From positions 1-6,263 of the forward strand of contig JARBUP010000169.1 in NCBI GenBank assembly GCA_029239575.1: a stretch of DNA of 6,263 nucleotides. Reading direction: 5' to 3'. Below the pieces are notes generated by a model. That model had not been told where the DNA came from. It searched no databases and worked only from the letters and a program-made list of their open reading frames with translations. Source of the stretch: Bacillota bacterium (GTDB lineage: Bacteria > Bacillota > Clostridia > Tissierellales > Sedimentibacteraceae). This document shows, in pieces, positions 1-5,843 of the stretch (positions are counted from its first letter, which is position 1; every line of letters starts with the position of its first letter). The translations under genes and the position numbers were made by a program.

Positions 1-43
1 AAAAAAAATCAACATCCAACGTCGCTAAGATCGTCAAATGTTG
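1..43 (-). terminator. Rho-independent terminator of tRNA-Lys
   Basis: Read on the minus strand, positions 43-32 pair with 21-10 in a 12-bp stem that includes three G-U wobbles. The 10-nt loop is at 31-22. The stem is followed by one A and eight T residues that run to the window edge. It begins about 10 nt after the CCA end of tRNA-Lys, so that gene is probably transcribed alone. Confidence 0.85.
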
Positions 44-52
44 TTTTATTGA

Positions 53-128
53 TGGTGATCCATCGGCGATTCGAACGCCGGACACCTTGATTAAAAGTCA
101 AGTGCTCTACCTGCTGAGCTAATGGATC
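53..128 (-). tRNA. tRNA-Lys (anticodon TTT)
   Basis: A full cloverleaf can be folded by eye on the minus strand. The 7-bp acceptor stem is GATCCAT/ATGGATC with discriminator A and an encoded CCA at 55-53. The D stem is GCTC/GAGC, the anticodon stem is CTTGA/TCAAG, and the T stem is CGGCG/CGCCG with loop TTCGAAT. The anticodon loop CTTTTAA (97-91) places TTT at 95-93, which reads lysine AAA/AAG codons. The gene is 76 nt with a five-base variable loop. It has its own promoter and terminator and no tRNA neighbour inside the window. Confidence 0.97.
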
Positions 129-161
129 ATAAAGTATATAATTATTTTTAAGAACTTTTAT

Positions 162-190
162 ATATTATCGCAACTGTCACATCTTGTCAA
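162..190 (-). promoter_or_regulatory. Sigma-A-type promoter of tRNA-Lys
   Basis: The minus strand has a consensus -35 TTGACA (190-185), a 17-nt spacer and -10 TAATAT (167-162). The predicted start is near 155, giving a pre-tRNA leader of about 27 nt. Such a near-consensus promoter suits a stable RNA gene. Confidence 0.8.
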
Positions 191-323
191 CAAATTTCTT
201 AATGTTTTTTACATTTTTTTTACTATACCTAAATAAAAGTATTTACAGTATTTTCAATATTATTATAGTTTTTTGTATTTTTAATAAAATAATTGTTTTT
301 ATATATATTACTTCGCATCTTTG
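191..323. other. AT-rich divergent spacer without a gene
   Basis: The spacer between the tRNA-Lys promoter and the aminotransferase promoter is almost entirely A and T. I see no open frame with a ribosome binding site and no strong hairpin. A possible second plus-strand promoter, TTTACA (242-247), 16-nt spacer, TATAGT (264-269), could give a longer leader to the aminotransferase gene, but such matches are expected by chance in this composition. Confidence 0.5.
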
Positions 324-352
324 TTGACTTATTAATTTTATAATGATAAAAT
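324..352 (+). promoter_or_regulatory. Promoter of the aminotransferase gene
   Basis: The plus strand has -35 TTGACT (324-329), a 17-nt spacer and -10 TAAAAT (347-352), preceded by an extended -10 TG at 344-345. The start is predicted near 359, so the leader is only about 20 nt and leaves no room for a riboswitch. A TATAAT at 339-344 is too close to this -35 and was not chosen. Confidence 0.7.
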
Positions 353-379
353 ATTTTTAAAAATACGAGAGGTGAATTT

Positions 380-1624
380 ATGTTAACAAGTATGGTAGCT
401 GATCACGCTAAATGGCCTAAAGAAAACGATGCAATATTCGGTCTTGCAGGTAAAGCTCAAGCAGCAATTAAAGAATTTGGAAAAGAAGTAGTTATAGATT
501 CAACATTAGGAGCTTTAGCAGATGATAATGGAAATTTAATTTGCATGGAATCTGTTTTTTCAGTATTAAAATCATTGCCAAATGCAGAAATAGCTGCATA
601 TGCTCAAGTAGCCGGACAGCCTGATTATTTAAATGCAGTTTTAAAAGCATGCTTTGGAGAATATAGACCTGATGCATTTATAAGAGCAGTTGCTACTCCA
701 GGAGGAACTGGTTCTGTAAAACATGCTATTACTAATTATACAAATGTAGGGGATTCTATTTTAGTAGCTGACTGGTTCTGGTCTCCATATGTAACTATTT
801 CTGAAGAAATAGGAAGAACAGTAACTAATTATACATTATTTAATGAAAAGAATGAATTTAATATAGCATCATTTAAAGAAAATTTTGAAACATTACTTAA
901 TAAACAAAAAAGACTTGTAACAATTATAAATACACCTGCTAACAATCCAACAGGTTATAGCTTATCAGATGAAGAATGGGATCAAGTTCTTGATATTGCT
1001 AAAGAAAATGCAAAAAACCCTGAAAATAAAATAATATTTTTAGTTGACGTTGCTTACATAGACTTTGCAGGAGTTGGTAATGAAAGAAGAAAATTCTTTA
1101 CTAAATTCTCTAATTTACCAGAAAATATATTTACTATAGTTGGTTATAGCATGTCTAAAGGATATACTATGTACGGTTTAAGATCAGGTGCTGCAATAGG
1201 AATTTCTTCAAATGAAGATTTAGTAGATGAGTTTTATTTTTCTTGCATGCACTCAAATAGAGCTAACTGGTCTAATGGCACAAGAGCAGCTATGTCAGTT
1301 ATGACTCATATTGATAGTGACCCAAACAAACTATCTGCGTATGAAGAAGAAAAAAATAAATATAAAACTATGTTAAGACAAAGAGCTGAAGCATTTGTTC
1401 AAGCAGCTAAAGAAGTTGATTTAGAAATATTACCGTACAGGGATGGATTCTTTGTAAGTATTCCATGTACAAATGCAAAACAAATTTCAGATGAACTCAT
1501 AAAAGAAAATATGTTTGTAGTTTCATTGAAAAAAGGTTTAAGATTTGCAGTATGTGCAGTTTCAGAAGAAAAGTGTAAAGTATCACCAGCTATAATTAAA
1601 AATGTAATGGATAGATTAAAATAA
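380..1624 (+). CDS. Class I PLP-dependent aminotransferase (aspartate/aromatic type)
   Basis: This 414-residue cytosolic enzyme of PLP fold type I should move an amino group between an amino acid and a 2-oxo acid. Landmarks are GGTGS at 108-112 for phosphate contact, an aromatic stacking Trp in DWFW at 131-134, NNPTG at 188-192 with N189, DVAY with D223 and Y226, the PLP-linking K260 in YSMSK, and R268 eight residues later. R388 in GLRFAV matches the carboxylate-binding Arg of aspartate aminotransferase. All key class I residues are present, so it is probably active, but aspartate cannot be told from aromatic substrates by eye. The first ATG was chosen because AGAGGTG ends 5 nt upstream; a second Met is codon 5. 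It appears monocistronic, with its own promoter and terminator. Confidence 0.93.
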   Translation: MLTSMVADHAKWPKENDAIFGLAGKAQAAIKEFGKEVVIDSTLGALADDNGNLICMESVFSVLKSLPNAEIAAYAQVAGQPDYLNAVLKACFGEYRPDAFIRAVATPGGTGSVKHAITNYTNVGDSILVADWFWSPYVTISEEIGRTVTNYTLFNEKNEFNIASFKENFETLLNKQKRLVTIINTPANNPTGYSLSDEEWDQVLDIAKENAKNPENKIIFLVDVAYIDFAGVGNERRKFFTKFSNLPENIFTIVGYSMSKGYTMYGLRSGAAIGISSNEDLVDEFYFSCMHSNRANWSNGTRAAMSVMTHIDSDPNKLSAYEEEKNKYKTMLRQRAEAFVQAAKEVDLEILPYRDGFFVSIPCTNAKQISDELIKENMFVVSLKKGLRFAVCAVSEEKCKVSPAIIKNVMDRLK

Positions 1625-1632
1625 ATAAAATC

Positions 1633-1672
1633 AAAAAAAATTCCACTGTGCTGAACTACAGTGGATTTTTTT
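1633..1672. terminator. Bidirectional terminator between convergent genes
   Basis: TCCACTGT (1642-1649) and ACAGTGGA (1658-1665) form a perfect 8-bp stem with an 8-nt loop. Seven T residues follow on the plus strand (1666-1672). Eight A residues precede it (1633-1640) and act as a T-tract on the minus strand. It can end both the aminotransferase and MATE transcripts. Confidence 0.88.
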
Positions 1673-1675
1673 ATT

Positions 1676-1704
1676 TGTCACCCCGAGCGATAGCGAATGA
1701 GCTT
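1676..1704. repeat. Dispersed short repeat, copy 1 (degenerate)
   Basis: The segment begins TGTCACCCCGAGC and ends AGCGAATGAGCTT. It matches the segment at 3201-3229 at 22 of 29 positions in the same orientation. Both resemble the widespread intergenic motif TGTCATCCTGAGCGAAGCGA followed by AGGATCT, known to me from general familiarity with many bacterial genomes. It touches the stop codon of the MATE gene. Confidence 0.55.
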
Positions 1705-3076
1705 AATTATCTTTAATAAGCTTTAATGATTTATTTTTCCATTTGCCGGACATATAATAACTCCATGATACTATAAGCCATAAAACCCATCCTATAGCAT
1801 AGCTATAAAAAATATAATCCCTACCTGCTACTTTCGATAAAATATAAGCTATGGGTATTCTACCAATCCATAAAGCTATGAAAGAACCAATCATAGGTAT
1901 TATTGTTTCTCCTGCTCCTCTTATAACACCATTTAATGTAAATACTATTGCAAGAATTAAATAAAACGGAAGAACTGATTTTAAATAAACCATTCCTGCT
2001 TGTATCACGGCTTCATCCTTGTTAAAAAACCCCATAATTTCTTCTCCAAAAGGCAAAACAATTAAGGCTGATAATACACAAAATGCAGCAGATAAAAAAG
2101 CTGTATATACAAAACCTTTGTGCACACGGTCTAATCTGCCCGCACCAATATTTTGACCAACATATGTAGTTATTGCTGTTGAGAAACTCATTATGGGCAT
2201 GAATGATATCATATCCACTTTATTTGCAACATTAAATCCTGCCATAAAATCTGAGCCATAGGAATTAACCAAAGACTGTAGACCCATTATTCCAATAGAA
2301 AATAAAGTTTGTTGCACTCCTGTTGGGAATCCTAATTTTAAAATCTTTTTTAATATATTTTTATCAACTTCAAATTTAAATATGGGAAAATATAAAAATT
2401 TATATTTTTTTCGCATATAATAAATACCAAAAATCCATGATGAGAACTGTGCAATTATAGTTGCATATGCAACCCCTGAAACCCCAAGTCCAAAATTTAA
2501 AACAAATATTAAATCAAGCACTACATTTATGAAACATGCAATAGCTAAAAACAAAAGCGAAGATCTGCTATCACCAATACCTTGTAAAATACCTGCATTA
2601 ATATTAAACCCTATACTACCTAATATACCAGCAAAAATTATAACCATATAATCTTTTGCCATAGGTAAAGTATCAAGAGGTGTATTAATTAAACTCAATA
2701 TTGGCCCAGTAATAAATATGCCAATTACTGAAATTGGAATCGAACCCAAAATCATAGCTGTATAAATTGTTTTAGATGTTTTAGTTACACTATCAATATC
2801 ACCTGCTCCATAATACTGAGATATTAATATTGTAGAGCCCATACCTACTCCCATAAACATGGAAACCATCAAAAAAATTAAAGGGAATCCTGTTCCAACT
2901 GCTGCAAGAGCTACCTTACCTACATAATTTCCCACTACAATGCTGTCAACCATATTATAAAGTTGCTGAAATAAATTGCCCAGCAACAGGGGAATTGCAA
3001 ACATAAATATCAACTTAAGCGGATTACCTTCAGTCATATTCTTCATTTTATTTTCGGTTTTATTTTTTTCTTCCAA
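1703..3076 (-). CDS. MATE family multidrug efflux transporter
   Basis: This 457-residue polytopic inner-membrane protein belongs to the MATE family, which exports cationic drugs or metabolites in exchange for Na+ or H+. About twelve hydrophobic segments lie between residues 20 and 442. The two halves show the family's pseudo-repeat: QQLYNMVDSIVVGNYVG at 37-53, GILQGIGDSR at 162-171 matched by NGVIRGAGET at 382-391, and YVGQNIGAG at 305-313. Length is normal and no break is seen. The start is a TTG at 3076-3074, chosen because GGGGTG at 3087-3082 lies 5 nt upstream. The first ATG (codon 11) has no ribosome binding site. The likely subgroup is the NorM/DinF-like branch common in Clostridia; the substrate cannot be told. 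It converges with the aminotransferase gene and shares its terminator. Confidence 0.93.
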   Translation of the reverse strand: MEEKNKTENKMKNMTEGNPLKLIFMFAIPLLLGNLFQQLYNMVDSIVVGNYVGKVALAAVGTGFPLIFLMVSMFMGVGMGSTILISQYYGAGDIDSVTKTSKTIYTAMILGSIPISVIGIFITGPILSLINTPLDTLPMAKDYMVIIFAGILGSIGFNINAGILQGIGDSRSSLLFLAIACFINVVLDLIFVLNFGLGVSGVAYATIIAQFSSWIFGIYYMRKKYKFLYFPIFKFEVDKNILKKILKLGFPTGVQQTLFSIGIMGLQSLVNSYGSDFMAGFNVANKVDMISFMPIMSFSTAITTYVGQNIGAGRLDRVHKGFVYTAFLSAAFCVLSALIVLPFGEEIMGFFNKDEAVIQAGMVYLKSVLPFYLILAIVFTLNGVIRGAGETIIPMIGSFIALWIGRIPIAYILSKVAGRDYIFYSYAIGWVLWLIVSWSYYMSGKWKNKSLKLIKDN

Positions 3077-3081
3077 TTAAT

Positions 3082-3087
3082 CACCCC
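3082..3087 (-). promoter_or_regulatory. Ribosome binding site deciding a TTG start
   Basis: GGGGTG on the minus strand, within GGGGTGAT, matches the 16S rRNA tail and ends 5 nt before TTG at 3076. No similar site precedes the downstream ATG at 3046, so this site supports the rare start codon for the MATE gene. Confidence 0.75.
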
Positions 3088-3113
3088 TGACTTATATTAA
3101 CAATCCACTAATA

Positions 3114-3124
3114 AGTATACCACA
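3114..3124 (-). promoter_or_regulatory. Probable extended -10 promoter of the MATE gene
   Basis: The minus strand carries TATACT (3119-3114) preceded by TGG, an extended -10. No good -35 is found at 17 nt; the closest is TATGTA. The predicted start is near 3107, giving a leader of about 30 nt. Confidence 0.5.
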
Positions 3125-3165
3125 TTTCCATAATAATACATATACAATTTTAAAAAATACAAATC

Positions 3166-3183
3166 AGAGAGCAAATGCTCTCT
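3166..3183. repeat. Perfect 7-bp inverted repeat upstream of the MATE promoter
   Basis: AGAGAGC (3166-3172) and GCTCTCT (3177-3183) surround the loop AAAT. On the minus strand the hairpin is followed by GATTTGTATTTTTT, a poor terminator tail. It lies about 40 bp upstream of the MATE -10 element. It could be a back-up terminator for transcripts from the tRNA-Val side or a regulator site; I cannot tell which. Confidence 0.45.
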
Positions 3184-3200
3184 TCTCTTAATAACATGCT

Positions 3201-3256
3201 TGTCATCCTGAACTAAAGCGAAGGATCTTATTATTTCAAAATAATAGATTCTTCAC
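3201..3256. repeat. Dispersed short repeat, copy 2, with imperfect hairpin
   Basis: The repeat unit at 3201-3229 starts TGTCATCCTGAAC and ends AGCGAAGGATCTT. It continues into a hairpin whose arms are 3218-3236 and 3239-3256, with one bulged T (3228), one G-U pair and one mismatch. The right arm (AGATTCTTC) resembles the reverse complement of the unit's end, so this may be a decayed pair of inverted units, the usual form of such intergenic elements. Confidence 0.6.
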
Positions 3257-3311
3257 TACCAAATATATTATTATCTAATTTACACCGCTTATAAAATTAT
3301 TTTAAAAATAT

Positions 3312-3347
3312 AAAAAAAGAGTAATTACAATAGTAATTACTCTTTTT
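3312..3347 (-). terminator. Terminator of tRNA-Val
   Basis: A perfect 15-bp stem pairs 3314-3328 with 3333-3347 around a 4-nt loop. Seven A residues at 3312-3318 give a U-tract on the minus strand. It begins about 6 nt after the tRNA CCA end. The T run at 3343-3347 would let it also act weakly on plus-strand transcripts. Confidence 0.88.
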
Positions 3348-3352
3348 ACTTT

Positions 3353-3428
3353 TGGTGGGAACAATAGGGCTCGAACCTATGACCCCCTGCTTGTAAGGCA
3401 GATGCTCTCCCAACTGAGCTATGCTCCC
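3353..3428 (-). tRNA. tRNA-Val (anticodon TAC)
   Basis: The minus strand folds into a full cloverleaf. The acceptor stem is GGGAGCA/TGTTCCC with one G-U pair, discriminator A and an encoded CCA at 3355-3353. The D stem is GCTC/GAGC, the anticodon stem is TCTGC/GCAGG, and the T stem is ATAGG/CCTAT with loop TTCGAGC. The anticodon loop CTTACAA (3397-3391) puts TAC at 3395-3393, which reads valine codons. It is a single 76-nt gene with its own promoter and terminator. Confidence 0.97.
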
Positions 3429-3430
3429 AA

Positions 3431-3454
3431 AAATGTTGAACGCATTCAACATTT
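3431..3454. repeat. Perfect palindrome in the tRNA-Val 5' leader
   Basis: Ten bases, AAATGTTGAA (3431-3440), are repeated inverted at 3445-3454 around the loop CGCA. On the minus strand the hairpin is followed by a run of five T residues, two bases before the mature tRNA. The predicted transcription start (about 3450) lies inside the outer arm, so RNA would keep roughly a 6-bp core hairpin at its 5' end. It could be a DNA operator, a leader hairpin near the RNase P site, or the remnant of a terminator. Confidence 0.7.
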
Positions 3455-3456
3455 AT

Positions 3457-3485
3457 ATGTTAACATAATTTATACTGCTTGTCAA
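3457..3485 (-). promoter_or_regulatory. Promoter of tRNA-Val
   Basis: The minus strand has consensus -35 TTGACA (3485-3480), a 17-nt spacer and -10 TAACAT (3462-3457) with an extended TG two bases upstream. The predicted start is near 3450. Confidence 0.75.
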
Positions 3486-3603
3486 TATTTTTTTTACCTT
3501 TGTATGCCAATAATCGAATTTTCAATTATTTTAGTACCAAAAGACGGCAATTTAAAATCCCAGTAATAGATAGGATAACTGCAATGAAATTCATAATTTA
3601 AGG

Positions 3604-3640
3604 AAAAAATATACTAATAAATTTTACTTTAAAAATTTAT
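3604..3640 (-). terminator. Weak AT-only terminator candidate after csoR
   Basis: ATAAATTTT (3617-3625) pairs with AAAATTTAT (3632-3640) over 9 bp around a 6-nt loop. It spans the csoR stop codon. A six-T run on the minus strand comes only 7 nt later (3609-3604). The stem has no G-C pairs, so this is a guess; the spacer from here to the tRNA-Val promoter shows no better terminator and no gene. Confidence 0.3.
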
Positions 3641-3917
3641 CAACTGCGCTGTTTAAATCTTCAAGTACTTTTTTATCTCCTGTTTCCACTGCATCTACAA
3701 CACAATTGTTTATATGATCTTGTAAAATAATTTTACCTACATTATTTACTGCAGATCGCACAGCAGAAATTTGAATTAAAATCTCGCTGCAGTCCCTCCC
3801 TTCTTCAACCATTCTTTTAATAGATTCCATATGACCGATTGCCCTGGACATTCTATCTATAATTTTTTTTGTATCTTGATGTTTATGTTGATGCTCATTT
3901 GTGTGTTCTATAGTCAT
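3624..3917 (-). CDS. csoR: CsoR-family Cu(I)-sensing transcriptional repressor
   Basis: This 97-residue protein is a member of the all-helical CsoR/RcnR (DUF156) repressors, which leave DNA when they bind metal. C43, H68 and C72 reproduce the spacing of the Cu(I) ligands C36, H61 and C65 of Mycobacterium tuberculosis CsoR (25 and 4 residues apart). This argues against the nickel sensor RcnR, the formaldehyde sensor FrmR and the persulfide sensor CstR. The core runs from about residue 17 to 97. A His-rich tail (H5, H9, H11, H13) precedes it and may add metal contacts. The ATG is preceded by AGGAG with 6-7 nt spacing. A G/C-tract inverted repeat at its promoter suggests autorepression. No copA, copZ or other copper gene lies beside it, which is unusual for this regulator. 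Confidence 0.9.
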   Translation of the reverse strand: MTIEHTNEHQHKHQDTKKIIDRMSRAIGHMESIKRMVEEGRDCSEILIQISAVRSAVNNVGKIILQDHINNCVVDAVETGDKKVLEDLNSAVDKFLK

Positions 3918-3935
3918 AATAATCTCCTATCTTAT

Positions 3936-3956
3936 TTATCCCCCCAAGGGGGATAA
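3936..3956. promoter_or_regulatory. Predicted CsoR operator
   Basis: TTATCCCCC (3936-3944) is repeated perfectly inverted as GGGGGATAA (3948-3956) around a 3-nt centre. A/T-flanked C and G tracts of this kind are the known operator form of CsoR/RcnR-family repressors. It covers the predicted transcription start (near 3954) and lies 19 bp upstream of the csoR ATG, a good position for autorepression. Confidence 0.8.
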
Positions 3957-3960
3957 CAGC

Positions 3961-3989
3961 AGTGTATCACTTGGCAATAAAAAAAGCAA
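3961..3989 (-). promoter_or_regulatory. Promoter of csoR
   Basis: The minus strand has -35 TTGCTT (3989-3984), a 17-nt spacer and -10 TACACT (3966-3961) with an extended TG at -15/-14. The -35 element overlaps the stem and T-tract of the upstream gene's second terminator. The predicted start falls at the edge of the operator. Confidence 0.6.
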
Positions 3990-4007
3990 TCTTTTCACAT
4001 GATTGCT
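3979..4007 (-). terminator. Second, distal terminator after the helical-protein gene
   Basis: On the minus strand AGCAATC (4007-4001) pairs with GATTGCT (3991-3985) over 7 bp around a 9-nt loop. Seven T residues follow (3985-3979). It lies about 110 nt past the stop of the gene at 4116 and shields csoR from read-through. Confidence 0.75.
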
Positions 4008-4082
4008 AAAATATTTCCTTATAAGTTTTCGACAAAAACAGATAAAATAGTAACACTTTATCAACAAAAGATTTATAAATTA

Positions 4083-4106
4083 AGGACGCACTTAAAGTTG
4101 CGTCCT
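4083..4106 (-). terminator. Proximal hairpin after the helical-protein gene
   Basis: AGGACGCA (4083-4090) pairs perfectly with TGCGTCCT (4099-4106) around an 8-nt loop, 9 nt after the stop codon. On the minus strand the tail is TAATTTATAAATCTTTT, lacking a continuous U-tract. It may act as a weak terminator or a 3'-end stabiliser ahead of the stronger one at 3979-4007. Confidence 0.55.
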
Positions 4107-4115
4107 GAGTTAGTA

Positions 4116-4583
4116 TTATAAAAATTTTTTCAACCTGTCTATATTATCTTGCTCCAATTTAACAAACCTGTCAGCTAAACCTTTTATTGCCGGATCTGCA
4201 TTTTGATGTTTGTTAATTGTTTTAGAAATTCCTGTAACTCCCATTGTATTTCCTTTTATAAGCATATCAGCTATATGAGAAGGATTGTTATTTATAAAAG
4301 TATTTATTCCTATGCTCATGTTGGCGCTCATTTTATTAAATAAAGAAATATCTTTTGGGGTATTATCTCTTTTTTCTAATTCATTATAAGCCTCGTTAGC
4401 AATTTCTTCATAGCTTTGAAGTTGATATTTAAGCTCATCATAAATTTTGTTGTCATTTACTTTAGTTAAAAGATTATTTATTGTTTGGACACCCATTTTT
4501 GCACCACGATATATTTCTGATAAAAAATCTGTTGTGTTAGCATTGTTACTTTGATTACTATTTTGATTATTAAAGTTTAACAT
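4116..4583 (-). CDS. Uncharacterised helical protein with Asn-rich N terminus
   Basis: I do not recognise a named family with certainty. The 155-residue protein starts with an Asn/Gln/Ser-rich stretch (residues 3-18), then shows four or five amphipathic helices: about 19-42, 44-71, 79-99, 103-126 and 131-155. There is no signal peptide, membrane segment or Cys. The pattern resembles ferritin-like four-helix-bundle proteins of unknown function in Clostridia (DUF2383-like), but I do not see paired ExxH metal motifs. The ATG at 4583 was chosen, although GGAGG (4602-4598) lies 14 nt away. An in-frame TTG at 4604 would give 162 residues, but it overlaps that GGAGG and has no site of its own. It lies 90 bp downstream of the AI-2E gene and could be co-transcribed with it. 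Confidence 0.75.
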   Translation of the reverse strand: MLNFNNQNSNQSNNANTTDFLSEIYRGAKMGVQTINNLLTKVNDNKIYDELKYQLQSYEEIANEAYNELEKRDNTPKDISLFNKMSANMSIGINTFINNNPSHIADMLIKGNTMGVTGISKTINKHQNADPAIKGLADRFVKLEQDNIDRLKKFL

Positions 4584-4652
4584 TTTAAAATTATTATCCT
4601 CCAAATTTTATACTTCATAAGTTTATAAGTTTTATTATTATTTGTAAGATTA

Positions 4653-4675
4653 AAAATTTTAGTCATTAAAATTTT
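4653..4675 (-). terminator. Weak AT-only hairpin at the end of the AI-2E gene
   Basis: AAAATTTTA (4653-4661) pairs with TAAAATTTT (4667-4675) over 9 bp around a 5-nt loop and overlaps the stop codon. There are no G-C pairs, and only TAATCTTA follows on the minus strand. Transcription may well pass through to the gene at 4116-4583. Confidence 0.25.
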
Positions 4676-5798
4676 ATTTTAATTTTTGTTTAACTTTTTT
4701 ATTTTTACTGCTAACATCATTTTTAAGCAAAGTATATAATACCGTTGCAATTGGAACACCCAGCAAAATCCCAATTGGTCCTCCTAAACCCACTCCTACT
4801 GTAACAGATAATAAAACCCATATACCAGGAAGTCCAAGGCTTGAACCAACAACTCTTGGATAAATTATATTTCCTTCTACTTGTTGTAAAATCATTAAAT
4901 AAATTAAAAATAAAAATGCTTTATCAGGAGTAATTAAAAGCAATAATACTAATGCAATAGCTCCTCCAATATATGCTCCTACAACAGGAACTAAAGCCGT
5001 TATTCCTACTAAAACACTTACTAAAAGTGGATATTCAAAATCAAAAATTATCATTCCAGAAAAACAAAGTATTCCTAAAATCAAAGCCTCAGTTAACTGC
5101 CCAATTACATATTTACTGAAAACATCAACTGTTATATGATAAACATATGAACATTTTTCATATATACTTCTTGGTAAATAGGTTATAAATACTTTTTTGA
5201 ATTGACATAACAATATTTCCTTTCCAGCTAATAAATATATGGAAAATATAGTTGAAATTAAAAATGTTGTTACGAAAGAAAGAACTATTGTAGTTATACC
5301 TATAACTTGCGTCAACAATTTAGATATGTCAGTTCCTAATTTATTTATATAATTTAATATAAATGAACCAAGCATAGATAAATCCACTCTTTGAATTCCA
5401 AACATATCAGTAGTTCTATTTACAAAATATTGAAGATTAATAAAATAAGAATCAATATTATTTATAAATCCCATGATGCTGTCAATTAACTGTGGAATTA
5501 TAAAGTTAATTAAAATTACTATTATTAAAATAAACAGCACATATGTAATAACTATTGCTAAAGCTCTTGATGTAGAAAAATTTTTATTTTTAAGTATCTT
5601 TTTACTTAATAAACCATGAAAAAACATACAAGGCTTATTTAAAATAAATGCAATTACTACCCCTATGATTAAAGGTTGAAATAAAGCAAAAAAATTTCCT
5701 AATCCACTAATTAGTGGATTAAATTTAATAATACATAAAACAAGCGCTATTGTGTATGTAATAATTAAAATGATATTTTTTATCATTTTACTTTCCAT
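4674..5798 (-). CDS. AI-2E family transporter (UPF0118)
   Basis: This 374-residue polytopic membrane protein has the AI-2E/UPF0118 layout. Hydrophobic segments lie near residues 7-25, 35-55, 78-102 and 168-191. A soluble loop (about 103-165) separates the two halves, followed by a conserved C-terminal half. The family signatures are VIGQLTEALILG at 231-242, LVPVVGAYIGG at 269-279, QQVEGNIIYPRVVG at 305-318 and the Gly-rich GVGLGGPIGILLGVP at 335-349. The tail (360-374) is Lys-rich and probably cytoplasmic. Members include E. coli TqsA, tied to autoinducer-2 export, but others move Na+/H+ or are unassigned, so quorum sensing should not be assumed. AGGAGA sits 6 nt before the chosen ATG. Length is normal and no break is seen. 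Confidence 0.92.
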   Translation of the reverse strand: MESKMIKNIILIITYTIALVLCIIKFNPLISGLGNFFALFQPLIIGVVIAFILNKPCMFFHGLLSKKILKNKNFSTSRALAIVITYVLFILIIVILINFIIPQLIDSIMGFINNIDSYFINLQYFVNRTTDMFGIQRVDLSMLGSFILNYINKLGTDISKLLTQVIGITTIVLSFVTTFLISTIFSIYLLAGKEILLCQFKKVFITYLPRSIYEKCSYVYHITVDVFSKYVIGQLTEALILGILCFSGMIIFDFEYPLLVSVLVGITALVPVVGAYIGGAIALVLLLLITPDKAFLFLIYLMILQQVEGNIIYPRVVGSSLGLPGIWVLLSVTVGVGLGGPIGILLGVPIATVLYTLLKNDVSSKNKKVKQKLK

Positions 5799-5843
5799 TT
5801 ATATTCTCCTTTTCCAATACTATTAAGACATTCAATTATTTTA

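Noticed and set aside
492..677. A 61-codon open frame on the minus strand within the aminotransferase gene
   Set aside because: It lies wholly antisense to a clearly coding gene, has no family resemblance, and is rich in Leu and His as expected from reverse reading of AT-rich codons.
1676..3256. MATE gene as a composite mobile element bounded by the two repeats
   Set aside because: There is no transposase, no terminal inverted repeats at the outer ends and no visible target duplication, and the repeats have diverged.
4584..4604. TTG at 4604 as the start of the helical protein
   Set aside because: It overlaps the GGAGG site and has no ribosome binding site upstream, unlike the TTG of the MATE gene. 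It is kept only as an alternative.
4674..5798. Quorum-sensing system based on the AI-2E transporter
   Set aside because: No luxS, lsr or sensor gene is visible, and most members of this family have no proven link to autoinducer-2.
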